Assembly (NCBI GenBank): GCA_046735355.1
Contig: JBKPTC010000162.1
Coordinates: 1 to 35,087 of the forward strand
Origin: DATAEU01 sp046735355
GTDB lineage: Bacteria > Actinomycetota > UBA4738 > HRBIN12
Direction of reading: 5' to 3'
DNA: 35,087 nt
In this document: positions 16,686 to 27,269 of the stretch, piece after piece
Layout: each line of letters begins with the position of its first letter
Position numbering within the stretch: the stretch's first letter is position 1
Made by a program: the position numbers and the translations under genes
Notes under the pieces: generated by a model
What the model was told of the DNA's origin: nothing
Databases searched by the model: none
Seen by the model: only the letters and a program-made list of their open reading frames with translations

Positions 16686-17693
16686 TCAGAGCTTGCTCGC
16701 GACGAGCTCGACGAGATCGACCAGCCGGTTCGAGTACCCCCACTCGTTGTCGTACCAGCCGAGCACCTTCACCATGTTGCCGATCGCCATCGTCGACAGC
16801 GAGTCGAACGTGCACGACGCGGGCGATCCGACGATGTCGCTCGAGACGATGGGGTCGTCGGCGTACACGAGCTTGCCGACCAGGGGCCCCTCGGCGGCGG
16901 CGGTCCGGAACGCCTCGTTGACCTCGTCGACGGTCGCCTCGCGCTTCAGCGTCGCGACGACATCCGTGATGGATCCGTCGGGCACCGGCACGCGGAGCGA
17001 GATCCCGTCCATCTGCCCCTTGAGGTGCGGCAGGATGACGCCCGTCGACTTCGCCGCGCCCGTCGACGTCGGGATGATGTTGACGGCGGCCGCCCGCGCC
17101 CGGCGGAGGTCCTTGTGCGGGAGATCGAGGATCTGCTGGTCGTTGGTGTAGGCGTGCACGGTCGTCATGAACGCGTGCTCGATGCCGAACGCGTCGTCGA
17201 GGACCTTGGCCATCGGCACCACGCAGTTGGTCGTGCACGACGCGTTGGAGATGACGTTGTGCTGCGACGGGTCGTACGCGTCGTCATTCACGCCGAGGAT
17301 CACGCTGAAGTCCTCGCCCTTGGCCGGAGCGCTGATGATGACCTTCTCGGCGCCCGCGGAGATGTGCTTGTCGGCGTCCTCGCGCTTGGTGAACAGGCCG
17401 GTCGACTCGATCACCACCTGCGCGCCCAGCTCCTTCCACGGAAGGTTGCCGGGATCCCGCTCCGAGAGCACCCGGAGCTCGTCCCCGTCGACCACGATCC
17501 CGTTGTCGCTCGACGAGACCGACCCGGGAAACGTGCCGAGAACCGAGTCGTACTTCAGGAGATGTGCCAGGGTGCGGGCGTCGGTCACGTCGTTGACCGC
17601 GACGAAGTCCCAGTCCTTGCCCTGCTTCTTGGCGGCGCGGAAGAAGTTGCGGCCGATCCTGCCGAACCCGTTGATGCCTACCTTGACGCTCAT
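16686..17693 (-). CDS. gap: Glyceraldehyde-3-phosphate dehydrogenase, type I
   Basis: The 335-residue enzyme oxidises and phosphorylates glyceraldehyde 3-phosphate. The NAD-binding GINGFGRIGR motif is at 7-16. D35 in AVNDVTD favours NAD over NADP. The catalytic nucleophile C153 lies in SNASCTTNC, and the base H180 in TTVHAYTNDQ. RRARAAAVNIIPTSTGAAK and WYDNEWGYSNRLVDL complete the pattern. The ATG start at 17693 has GAGGAGG just upstream. A TAGGAT box 30 bases upstream suggests its own promoter in the 66-base gap after rapZ. In most actinobacteria whiA stands directly upstream; here it is rapZ. Confidence 0.96.
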   Translation of the reverse strand: MSVKVGINGFGRIGRNFFRAAKKQGKDWDFVAVNDVTDARTLAHLLKYDSVLGTFPGSVSSSDNGIVVDGDELRVLSERDPGNLPWKELGAQVVIESTGLFTKREDADKHISAGAEKVIISAPAKGEDFSVILGVNDDAYDPSQHNVISNASCTTNCVVPMAKVLDDAFGIEHAFMTTVHAYTNDQQILDLPHKDLRRARAAAVNIIPTSTGAAKSTGVILPHLKGQMDGISLRVPVPDGSITDVVATLKREATVDEVNEAFRTAAAEGPLVGKLVYADDPIVSSDIVGSPASCTFDSLSTMAIGNMVKVLGWYDNEWGYSNRLVDLVELVASKL

Positions 17694-17722
17694 GCGAGTC
17701 CTCCTCGCGCGGGGGTGATCCC

Positions 17723-17728
17723 ATCCTA
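17723..17728 (-). promoter_or_regulatory. Putative -10 box of the gap-pgk-tpiA-apgM operon
   Basis: On the minus strand TAGGAT stands 29 bases upstream of the gap ATG, in the rapZ-gap gap, followed by a GAGGAGG ribosome-binding site. It predicts a leader of about 23 bases. No recognisable -35 box is seen. Confidence 0.4.
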
Positions 17729-17759
17729 GCCGACGCGGTCACGGCGGCCGCGCGCCGCG

Positions 17760-18674
17760 TCAGCGGTCGAGATCGCGGTGCTCGATCGAGACCGGAAGCC
17801 CCTTCTCCCGGAAGAAGGTCGCCAGCTCGTCCGCGATCACGACCGAACGGTGCCGGCCTCCGGTGCAGCCGACGGCGACGGTGAGGTAGGACTTCCCCTC
17901 GGCGACGAAGCCCGGCACCATGAAGCCGAGCAGCGCGCGGAGCCGGCGCATGAACTCCCGGTACGTCTGCTGCCCCTTCACGTACGTCTTGACGCGCTCG
18001 TCCGTGCCGGGCAGCGGGCGGAGGTCATCGACCCAGTGCGGGTTCGGGAGGAAGCGGCAGTCGATGACGAGGTCGGCATCGCGCGGCGTTCCGTGCTTGT
18101 AGCCGAACGACATCACCGAGACCTGCAGGCCGGCCTCGGGCGGCGCCTCCGAGAACGCGTCGCGGATCCTGGCCCGGAGCTCGTGCGGCGTGAGGCCGGA
18201 CGTGTCCATGATGAGGTCGGCCTCGCCCCGGAGACTCTCCATCATGATCCGCTCCTTGCGGATGCCCTCGACCACGCGGTCGGCGGGCGCGAGCGGGTGG
18301 CGCCGGCGGGTCGCCTCGTACCGCTTGACGAGGTCCTCGTCCGCGGCCTCCAGGAACAGGATCCGGTACGGAACCTTCGCGTGCTGCAGGTCCTCGAGGC
18401 TCTTCGACAGCTCGCCGAAGAAGACGCCGCCGCGGGCGTCGACGACGATGGCCAGCCGTCCGGGCCCGCCGGGGCGGCCGGCGAGCTCGGCCATCTTCGG
18501 CAGCAGCGTCGGCGGCAGGTTGTCGACGACGAAGTACCCGAGGTCCTCGAGCGCGCGGGCGGCCTCCGAGCGGCCGGCGCCCGAGAGGCCGGTGACGATC
18601 AGCAGGCCGCGGCCGCCGTCGGCCATGGGGTCGCCGGTCGGTCGGTCGGGCGCGCGCTTGGCCGTCTGCGCCAT
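17760..18674 (-). CDS. rapZ: RNase adapter / nucleotide-binding protein RapZ (YvcJ)
   Basis: The 304-residue P-loop protein has an N-terminal kinase-like domain with Walker A GLSGAGRS (29-36), where Arg replaces the usual Lys (a form I recall from other actinobacteria). It continues with ARALEDLGYFVVDNLPPTLL and the C-terminal domain hallmarks SFGYKHGTPRDADLVIDCRF, LPNPHWVDDLRPLPGTD and the CTGGRHRSV box. In E. coli the homologue controls GlmZ/GlmS RNA turnover and senses glucosamine 6-phosphate; in Gram-positives the role is less clear. The ATG start at 18674 shares one base with the uvrC stop (TGATG), so it is coupled to uvrC. M17 is an alternative start. The usual downstream partners yvcK and whiA are absent. 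Confidence 0.93.
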   Translation of the reverse strand: MAQTAKRAPDRPTGDPMADGGRGLLIVTGLSGAGRSEAARALEDLGYFVVDNLPPTLLPKMAELAGRPGGPGRLAIVVDARGGVFFGELSKSLEDLQHAKVPYRILFLEAADEDLVKRYEATRRRHPLAPADRVVEGIRKERIMMESLRGEADLIMDTSGLTPHELRARIRDAFSEAPPEAGLQVSVMSFGYKHGTPRDADLVIDCRFLPNPHWVDDLRPLPGTDERVKTYVKGQQTYREFMRRLRALLGFMVPGFVAEGKSYLTVAVGCTGGRHRSVVIADELATFFREKGLPVSIEHRDLDR

Positions 18675-20617
18675 CAGGCGCTCACCCGATCCGAGCTCGT
18701 CACGCCGTGGAGGTGGCCGGCGATCGTGCGCGCGAGCTCAGGTCCGATGCCGGGCGTCGACGCGATCTCGTCGGCGCTCGCCTGCCGAAGCTTCGCGAGC
18801 GATCCGAACCGCTTGAGGAGCGCCCGCTTGCGCGTCGGCCCGACGCCCGCGATGTCGTCGAGCGGCGAGGCCAGCGCCCGCCGCTCGCGCTTCTGCCGGT
18901 GGTACGTGATCGCGAAGCGATGCGCCTCGTCGCGCAGGTGCTGCAGCACGAACAGCGACTCCGACCCGCGCGGGATGAGCAGCGGGTCGGGCCGGTCCGG
19001 GAAGTAGATCTCCTCGAGCCGCTTGGCCAGGCCGACGGCCGGGACGTGGACGCCGGCCTCCTCGAGGACGCGCATCGCCACCGACAGCTGTCCTCGACCG
19101 CCGTCGACGACGATCAGCGACGGCGGATAGGCGAAGCGCCTCGGCCGGCCGCGGCGCCGCGCGCGCGAGTCCTCGTCGCCGTCGGCCTCGGGCGTGCCCT
19201 CCGGCGCGGATGCGGCGCGGCCATCGGAGGCGGTCTCGGCGCGGAGGCGGGCGAAGCGGCGGCGGAGCATCTCCTCCATAGACGCGAAATCGTCCTGCCC
19301 GGCGACGCCCTTGATCTCGAACCGCCGGTAATCCGAGCGCTTGGGCAGCCCGTCCTCGAACACCACCATGGAGCCGACCTTGTCCATCGGTCCGAGATTC
19401 GAGATGTCGAAGCACTCGATCCGGAGGGGCGGCTGCTCGAGCCCGAGCACGCTGGACAGCTCAGCGAGCGCGCGCGAACGCGCGCCGAAATCGGATGCCC
19501 GCCGCAGCTTGTGGCGCTGGAAGTCCTCGCGCGCGTTCTGCGTGGCGACTTCCAGGAGGCGCCGCTTGGCGCCGCGTTCGGGGACCGAGATGCGCGCGCG
19601 TGATCCACGGCGGCGCTCGAGCCACGCCGACAGCAGGTCCTCGTCCTCCGGCGGCACGGGAACGAGGATCCGCGGCGGCACCTCGTCGCGCTCCATGTAC
19701 AGCTCGCGCAGGAACGACGCGATCAGCTGCGGCCGGTCGAGCTCCTCGACGCGATCGACGATCCATCCCTTCCGGCCGGTCATGCGTCCGCGACGCACGA
19801 AGAACACCTGGAACGCCGCCTCGAGATCGTCCTCGACCATGCCGACGAGGTCGAGGTCCTCCGGCTGCGTCAGGACCATCTCCTGGTTCTCCATCGCGCG
19901 CCGCGCTGCGGTGAGCTGGTCCCGGAGCTTGGCCGCGAGCTCGTACTCCTGCCGGTCGGCCGCGTCGTGCATCTGCCGGTCGAGCCGCTGCAGCACCGGC
20001 CGGTCGTTGCCGGCGAGGAAGTCGGCGAGGGCGTCCACGTGCGCTCGGTACGACTCGTGCGTCGCGCCGGTGACCTCCGGAACGCACGGCCCGGCGCACC
20101 GGCCGATGTCGTAGTACAGGCACGGACGGCGCGCTCGCCGCCGCTGGTCGAAGAACGCGTTGGAACACGTCCGGACGGGGAACACGCGGGTGAGCGCGTC
20201 GAGCGTCTCGCGGATGGCGTACGCGTGCCCGAACGGCCCGAAGTACCGGACCTTCTTCCGCTTGGTGCCGCGCAGGACCTGCGCGCGCGGCCACTCCTCC
20301 CCCACCGTCAGCGCGAGGTACGGATAGGACTTGTCGTCTCGGTACCGGATGTTGAAGCGCGGGCGGTGCTCCTGGATCAGGTTGTACTCGAGCATCAGCG
20401 CGTCGACCTCGCCGGAGGCGACGATCCACTCGACCGAGCGGGCGGCGGCGATCATGGCCTCGGTCCGCGGGTGCAGCGGCTTGCTCCAGTACGACGCCAG
20501 GCGCTTGCGGAGCGAGCGGGCCTTGCCGACGTAGACGACGCGCCCGTCGCCGTCTCGGAAGAGATACGCGCCGGGCGCGTCGGGGATCGACGAGGTCTCC
20601 GGGCGCGGAACGCTCAC
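18674..20617 (-). CDS. uvrC: Excinuclease ABC subunit C
   Basis: The 647-residue dual-incision nuclease acts in nucleotide excision repair. The N-terminal GIY-YIG domain (about 13-92, GAYLFRDGDGRVVYVGKARS) makes the 3' cut. A CLYYDIGRCAGPC cysteine cluster follows, as in iron-sulfur-bearing UvrCs, then the UVR motif (about 210-240, DRQEYELAAKLRDQL) that binds UvrB. The RNase-H-like domain (IECFDISNLGPMDKVGSMVVF, LIVVDGGRGQLS, LRDEAHRFAITYHR) makes the 5' cut, and a tandem helix-hairpin-helix region closes the protein (IAGVGPTRKRALLKRFGS, TPGIGPELA). An Arg/Gly/Glu-rich insert (about 475-500) interrupts the nuclease domain. It starts at GTG 20617, 6 bases after TACGAT with no RBS, so it is probably leaderless. 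Confidence 0.96.
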   Translation of the reverse strand: MSVPRPETSSIPDAPGAYLFRDGDGRVVYVGKARSLRKRLASYWSKPLHPRTEAMIAAARSVEWIVASGEVDALMLEYNLIQEHRPRFNIRYRDDKSYPYLALTVGEEWPRAQVLRGTKRKKVRYFGPFGHAYAIRETLDALTRVFPVRTCSNAFFDQRRRARRPCLYYDIGRCAGPCVPEVTGATHESYRAHVDALADFLAGNDRPVLQRLDRQMHDAADRQEYELAAKLRDQLTAARRAMENQEMVLTQPEDLDLVGMVEDDLEAAFQVFFVRRGRMTGRKGWIVDRVEELDRPQLIASFLRELYMERDEVPPRILVPVPPEDEDLLSAWLERRRGSRARISVPERGAKRRLLEVATQNAREDFQRHKLRRASDFGARSRALAELSSVLGLEQPPLRIECFDISNLGPMDKVGSMVVFEDGLPKRSDYRRFEIKGVAGQDDFASMEEMLRRRFARLRAETASDGRAASAPEGTPEADGDEDSRARRRGRPRRFAYPPSLIVVDGGRGQLSVAMRVLEEAGVHVPAVGLAKRLEEIYFPDRPDPLLIPRGSESLFVLQHLRDEAHRFAITYHRQKRERRALASPLDDIAGVGPTRKRALLKRFGSLAKLRQASADEIASTPGIGPELARTIAGHLHGVTSSDRVSA

Positions 20618-20623
20618 CCAGGC

Positions 20624-20646
20624 ATCGTAACCGTGGCTCCGGACGA
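20624..20646 (-). promoter_or_regulatory. Leaderless promoter of uvrC
   Basis: On the minus strand TACGAT (20624-20629) is followed by exactly 6 bases and then GTG 20617, placing the transcription start on the start codon. Eight bases upstream of the hexamer lies TCGTCCGGA (20638-20646), a weak match to the mycobacterial damage element TTGTCRGTG, which uses the same N8 spacing. No Shine-Dalgarno is present. Confidence 0.5.
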
Positions 20647-20699
20647 GGACGGGAGCTCGGCGGGACTCCGCGCCGATCGGAGGTGGGTTCGAGCCGGCG

Positions 20700-22685
20700 T
20701 CAGCCGGCCACGACGACGGACCCGTTCATCGTCGGGTGGACGTCGCAGTGGAAGTAGTACGTCCCCGCGTCGAGCGCCGGGATGTCGTACACCTGCTTGG
20801 CCGGGCCGGTCACCAGGTCGCCCTGGAAAAGCGCCGCGTCGGCCGAGATCTCGGACTCGCTCGGATAGATCGCGATGTTGTGCGGCGTTCCGGCGTCCTG
20901 GTTGTCGAACGTCAGCTTGGACGCCTTCCCGGCGACGAGGTCGATCTCGTCGGTGTCGAAGGCGATGTTCTGCGCCGTGACCGTCGTCGTGACGGCGCCC
21001 CCGCCGCCACCGCCACCGCCGCCACCGTTGGAGCCGCCGCCGCCACCGCCGTTCGAGCCCCCCTCGACGACGCGGAACGTTCCGTTCATGTTCGGGTGCA
21101 CGTCGCACTGGAAGTGGTACTCGCCGGCGTCGAACGGTCCGACCTCGTAATCGGCCGTGTCCGGTCCGGTCACGAGGTCCCCCCGGAACATCGGGTCCGA
21201 CGTCGCGTCGGCGCTCGGATAGACGGCGACGTTGTGTTGCGTTCCCGAGTCCTTGTTGTCGAAGTGGATCGTGACCTTCTCACCCGCCGGGATCTCGATG
21301 CAGTTGGTGTCGAACGCGATGCCCTCGGCGACGAGATTCACCTCTCCGTTCTCCGCCGTCGTGCAGTTCTCGGGCGGCGTCGAGGAGGCCGCGGCCGTCG
21401 GCGACGGACCGGTCGGCGTCGGGCTCTGCACCGCGAACTCGAGGTCGCCGACGTCGCCGTACGCGCCGAGCATCGAGTTCTGCTCCGTCTCGTCGTACCA
21501 GGCGACGTAGACCGTGCCGTCACCGTTGACGGCGAGCGCCGGCAGCTCGCCGGCCGACGTGCCGCTCGTCCGGATGCTCGAGAAGTCCGATCCGGTCGCC
21601 GACGCCAGGCGCACCTCGTCGGCGGCGGGGTCGTACCACGTGACGTATGTCGTGCCCTTCGAGTCCACGCCGATGCCGGTCGAGCGACCGTCGGGATTGT
21701 CGCCGCTGCCGACTCCCGACACCGTCGCGGCGGTCCAGTTGGTGCCGTCGGTCGACGTCGCCTCGTGGACCTCGTCGTTCGCGTAGTACGCAGCGTGCAG
21801 CGTGCCGTCGGCGTCGGCCGTCGCCGACAGACCGGCCCCGTCGACGCCGGACTCGACCGGAGACGTCGTCCAGCCGTTCTCGCCGTCGTTCGACGCGGCC
21901 TCGACCTTCGAGCCGTCGGAGAACAGCACGACGGGTGAGCCACCCTCGGTGGCGACGATGGCAACGCGCCCGGGCTGGGCGCCGCCGGCGCGCAGCGGAA
22001 CCGTCGCGATCGTGTCGGTGCTCCACGAGGTGCCGCTCTGCGTCGCGACGATCACGTCCTGGCCCTTGGCCGTGGTCTTCGCGTAGGCGATCCACGGCGC
22101 GCCCTGCGCGTCGAGCGCGATCGCGGGCTGTCCGATCGGGCCTCGCTCGGTGACCTTGTCCTTCTCGATCTGAGCGGCGGTGAACGACGTTCCGTCCATG
22201 TTGTGCCCGTACCAGACGCCGGTGTTGGACACCCAGACCACGTTCAGCGCGCCGTCCGAGCCGAGCGCGATCGCCGTGCCGTTGACGCTCTCGGGCTTGG
22301 CGGACGCGATCTCGGGGACCGCGGCCGGCCCGTACGCGATCGTCACGCTCGGGATGTCCTTCTCCATCGCGACCGCGCCGCGCGTCCAGACGCCGTCGCT
22401 GACGCTGGTCAGGAGGACGGACGGAACGGACGGCGATCCGACGGGGCGCGGAATGGCGACCTCGTCCTTCGCGAGCTGCTCCGGGAACCCGTAGTAGGCG
22501 ACGTAGGGCTGTCCATCGGCCGTGACGGCGACCGAGGGGAACAGGCCGACGTCATCCTGCGCGTCGGCGACCTGCGGAACGAACTGGGTTCCCGAGCCGA
22601 ACCCGATCGTCGCCTCGTTCGTCTTGGCGCACCCCACCACGACGAGCGCGAGGACGAACGCGAGCGGAAACACCCGTCTGCCCAT
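20700..22685 (-). CDS. Lipoprotein with beta-propeller-like repeats and two tandem type-1 copper cupredoxin domains
   Basis: The 661-residue lipoprotein has a signal peptide with a lipobox ending at Cys19 (VVVGC). Residues about 45-420 hold at least six repeats of the form A-x-A-x-D/G-x-G-x-x-Y/W-V-A-W/Y-Y (for example AVTADGQPYVAYY, ALDAQGAPWIAYA, GVDSKGTTYVTWYD, AVNGDGTVYVAWYD), typical of a sialidase/BNR-like propeller. Two paralogous cupredoxin domains follow (451-541 and 569-660), joined by a Gly/Ser/Asn linker. Each has a full type-1 copper set: H484, C527, H530, M533 and H602, C647, H650, M653. This suggests a surface-anchored electron-transfer or copper-handling protein. The start at ATG 22685 was chosen because it begins the signal peptide directly. 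Its partner and redox role are unknown. The gene is divergent from another propeller lipoprotein gene. Confidence 0.82.
   Translation of the reverse strand: MGRRVFPLAFVLALVVVGCAKTNEATIGFGSGTQFVPQVADAQDDVGLFPSVAVTADGQPYVAYYGFPEQLAKDEVAIPRPVGSPSVPSVLLTSVSDGVWTRGAVAMEKDIPSVTIAYGPAAVPEIASAKPESVNGTAIALGSDGALNVVWVSNTGVWYGHNMDGTSFTAAQIEKDKVTERGPIGQPAIALDAQGAPWIAYAKTTAKGQDVIVATQSGTSWSTDTIATVPLRAGGAQPGRVAIVATEGGSPVVLFSDGSKVEAASNDGENGWTTSPVESGVDGAGLSATADADGTLHAAYYANDEVHEATSTDGTNWTAATVSGVGSGDNPDGRSTGIGVDSKGTTYVTWYDPAADEVRLASATGSDFSSIRTSGTSAGELPALAVNGDGTVYVAWYDETEQNSMLGAYGDVGDLEFAVQSPTPTGPSPTAAASSTPPENCTTAENGEVNLVAEGIAFDTNCIEIPAGEKVTIHFDNKDSGTQHNVAVYPSADATSDPMFRGDLVTGPDTADYEVGPFDAGEYHFQCDVHPNMNGTFRVVEGGSNGGGGGGSNGGGGGGGGGGAVTTTVTAQNIAFDTDEIDLVAGKASKLTFDNQDAGTPHNIAIYPSESEISADAALFQGDLVTGPAKQVYDIPALDAGTYYFHCDVHPTMNGSVVVAG
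20997..21059 (-). repeat. Gly/Ser/Asn linker-coding simple repeat
   Basis: A run of GGC/GGT/GGA glycine codons with interspersed Ser-Asn (residues about 543-563) joins the two cupredoxin domains. On the plus strand it reads as a CCG/CCA-rich repeat. Such tracts vary in length by slippage and are prone to assembly error. Confidence 0.75.
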
Positions 22686-22696
22686 GAGCGGGCGCA

Positions 22697-22702
22697 ATCC
22701 TA
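22697..22702 (-). promoter_or_regulatory. Putative -10 box of the cupredoxin lipoprotein gene
   Basis: On the minus strand TAGGAT stands 11 bases before ATG 22685, predicting a leader of about 4-5 bases. No ribosome-binding site fits that ATG well. Confidence 0.35.
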
Positions 22703-22793
22703 GCAGCGAGGTGTGTGCGACCCGGGGCCGTCTCCGATGCAACGCGCGCACGTATGTGACGGCGAGGACGACCGTCGCCGAAGGGAGGGGCTC

Positions 22794-23783
22794 GTGCGTC
22801 GAGAGGTCATCGCCGGCGTCGCCGCGTTGCTCCTGCTGTCAGGCTGTCGGAGCGGCGACGCCGATCCGGGCGCCTCGACGGCGTCCCCGGCGCCGCCCGA
22901 GTCGCCGACCAGTCGCCCGCCCGATGAGCGCGTGCGCGTCGGCGGCGAGCCGATCGGCGCGACGGCGTTCGGCGGCGAGGTCTGGGTGGTCGTCTCGAAC
23001 GCCGAGCACGTCCGCGACGGCCGGGTCGTCGCCGTCGACGCGTCCGACAGGCGCGTGACCGGATCGGTCGGGGTGGGTGCGATCCCGCTCGAGGTCGCGG
23101 CCGGCGAGGGATCGCTCTGGGTGTCGAACTCGGCGGACGACACGGTGAGCCGCGTCGACCCGGAGCGCCGGCGCGTCGTCGCGACGATCGACGTCTGTGC
23201 CGCGCCCGAGGGGCTCGCCGCGCTCGACGGTCGGATCTGGGTGGCCTGCGAGGACGACGGCGTCGTCGCGCCGATCGATCCGGCGCGGAACCGGATGGCC
23301 GCGTCGACCGTCGCCGTCGGGGCGCAACCGAGGTTCGTCACGGCCGCGTTCGGCGACCTGTGGGTGAGCGCATATGCGAGCGGAACGGTGTCGCGCATCG
23401 CACCGGACGGCACCGGTCCTCGCGACCATCGAGACGCGACTCGGGCCGCAGCAGATGGCCGAGCACGACGGCGCGCTCTGGGTCGCGTGCACCGACGACG
23501 GCACCGTGCAGCGGATCGATCCCACGACCGACCGCGTGACCGACACGGTCGCCATCCCGGCCGGCACGCCCGACGGTCTCGCGTCGACGAACGGAACGCT
23601 CTGGGTCGCGAGCGAGGAGGGGCCGGTGCTGACACCGGTCCGGAACGACGCGTCCGGGCCGGCCCTCGCGCTCGGCGACGAGCCGCTCATCAACGCGAAC
23701 CAGGTCGTCGTGGAGGCCGGCGGTGCGCTGTGGCTTCCGATCCTCGGACGCGACGAGATCGTCGCCGTGCGACCGGCGAACGG

Positions 23784-23787
<4 letters not shown>
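22794..23787 (+). pseudogene. Beta-propeller (YVTN/virginiamycin-B-lyase-like) lipoprotein gene with one frameshift
   Basis: A GTG at 22794 behind AGGGAGGGG starts a lipoprotein (lipobox LLSGC, Cys18) with a Pro/Ser linker and successive blades such as GGEVWVVVSNAE, EGSLWVSNSADDTVSRVDPE, DGRIWVACEDDG and FGDLWVSAYASGTVSRIAPDG. At about 23411-23418 the reading frame must advance by one base; blades then resume in the next frame (LATIETRLGPQQ, DGALWVACTDDGTVQRID, NGTLWVASEEG, GGALWLPILGRDE) to TAA 23787. Restored, it would be about 330 residues with six or so blades. GCACCGG occurs twice around the break, so slippage or a sequencing/assembly error is plausible. The stop overlaps the uvrA stop on the other strand. 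It is divergent from the cupredoxin lipoprotein and may be a surface partner of it. Confidence 0.75.
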
Positions 23788-26648
<2,861 letters not shown>

Positions 26649-26654
26649 ACGCCC

Positions 26655-26676
26655 ATGCTAACGGAGGGGGTGACAT
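26655..26676 (-). promoter_or_regulatory. Leaderless promoter of uvrA
   Basis: On the minus strand TAGCAT (26655-26660) precedes GTG 26648 by exactly 6 bases. Seven bases further upstream is ATGTCACCC (26668-26676), which shares TGTCR with the mycobacterial damage element but has one base less in the spacer. No Shine-Dalgarno is present. Confidence 0.5.
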
Positions 26677-26741
26677 GCCCCGCCGGCCGGCGGAGCCGGC
26701 GGTTCGACCCGGCGCCGGCCCGTTCCGGCCGCACGCCGCGG

Positions 26742-26747
26742 TAGGCT
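26742..26747 (+). promoter_or_regulatory. Putative leaderless -10 box (TAGGCT) of the 101-aa gene
   Basis: TAGGCT is followed by 9 bases (TCCGCCCCG, no Shine-Dalgarno) and then ATG 26757, consistent with a transcript starting at or within 2-3 bases of the start codon. Confidence 0.4.
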
Positions 26748-26756
26748 TCCGCCCCG

Positions 26757-27062
26757 ATGGCGACCGAGGCCGAGCTCCAGCACGTTCCGTCCAACGAGCT
26801 GCACGATCGCGCCACCCGCCTCGCGTGGCGGCGGCTGGACTTCGGGTTCCTCTGGGACCTGCTGAGGACGATCCCCGAGGCCCGCGCGGCGGCCGGCGAC
26901 GAGTGGCGCAGCGAGACCGACATCATGCGCCCGATCGCGCTCCTCAACGACTTCGTCGACGCGGACGAGGGCCGGCTCGCGGACGCGCTCCGGCCGCTGT
27001 ACATCGACTACCTCAGCAAGCACGACGAGTCCGAGGTCGACGACGGCGACGACGGGCCGTGA
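26757..27062 (+). CDS. Conserved-looking hypothetical protein (101 aa)
   Basis: The 101-residue soluble, acidic, largely helical protein contains ELHDRATRLAWRRLDFGFLW (about 14-33), a middle segment IPEARAAAGDEW, and LADALRPLYIDYLSKH near 74-89, ending in an Asp/Glu-rich tail. The balanced composition and amphipathic helices look like a real gene, but I do not recognise the family and see no catalytic motif. It is divergent from uvrA (108 bases between starts). Its TGA (27060-27062) overlaps the region where a kynureninase-like reading frame begins, so the two were probably once a coupled pair. The ATG start is preceded by TAGGCT rather than a ribosome-binding site. Confidence 0.6.
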   Translation: MATEAELQHVPSNELHDRATRLAWRRLDFGFLWDLLRTIPEARAAAGDEWRSETDIMRPIALLNDFVDADEGRLADALRPLYIDYLSKHDESEVDDGDDGP

Positions 27063-27171
27063 GCGCACGCTCGAGTCCTACCGGGACGAGCTTCCGGTGC
27101 TCTCGCGCAAGACATACCTGATCAGCGCCTCGCTCGGCCCGATCCCGAACCGCGGCCGGGGGCTCGCTCAT
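27061..27171 (+). pseudogene. N-terminal fragment of a kynureninase-like (class V aminotransferase) gene
   Basis: Immediately after the 101-aa gene a frame with no in-frame start reads ERTLESYRDELPVLSRKTYL followed by ISASLGPIPNRGRGLAHL. This resembles the extreme N-terminus of kynureninase-type PLP enzymes (YxxxFPxLxRxTYLxxxSLG). The similarity stops after about 38 residues, exactly where a palindrome begins (27172). The PLP-binding core of the enzyme (about 350 residues) is missing. A GTG overlapping the previous stop (27059-27061) is in another frame, so the start is also damaged. The frame continues without family likeness to TGA 27271-27273. Kynureninase cleaves kynurenine in tryptophan breakdown; this remnant cannot. 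The family call is by eye and moderate. Confidence 0.5.
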
Positions 27172-27190
27172 CTAGTCCACGATGGACTAG
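27172..27190. repeat. Perfect 8-bp palindrome with 3-base centre
   Basis: CTAGTCCA (27172-27179), CGA, TGGACTAG (27183-27190), with a further CTAGTCC overlapping at 27187-27193. CTAG is rare in DNA of this GC content. It sits at the point where the kynureninase-like fragment ends and about 80 bases before the Rieske gene. It could be a deletion scar or hairpin, or a regulator-binding site for the Rieske gene. Confidence 0.6.
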
Positions 27191-27269
27191 TCCGGCCGCG
27201 CGGGCGCCGCGCATGCGAACGCGTCTCGGGGGGTAGAGGCGGCCCGAACGCCCAAGGAGGCCTTCCGCG

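Noticed and set aside
21001..21060. CCG/CCA-rich run considered as a tandem repeat or CRISPR-like array.
   Set aside because: It is the glycine-codon linker between the two cupredoxin domains; no spacers or regular unit.
22561..22600. GAACTGGGTTC near 22578 considered as an actinobacterial LexA (SOS) box.
   Set aside because: The spacer is 3 rather than 4 bases, and it lies inside the cupredoxin lipoprotein coding sequence, away from any repair-gene promoter.
26676..26735. GCCGGCGG-rich inverted repeats between uvrA and the 101-aa gene, considered as a terminator.
   Set aside because: The interval is divergent, so no transcript ends there. GC-rich self-complementarity is expected by chance and no U-tract exists.
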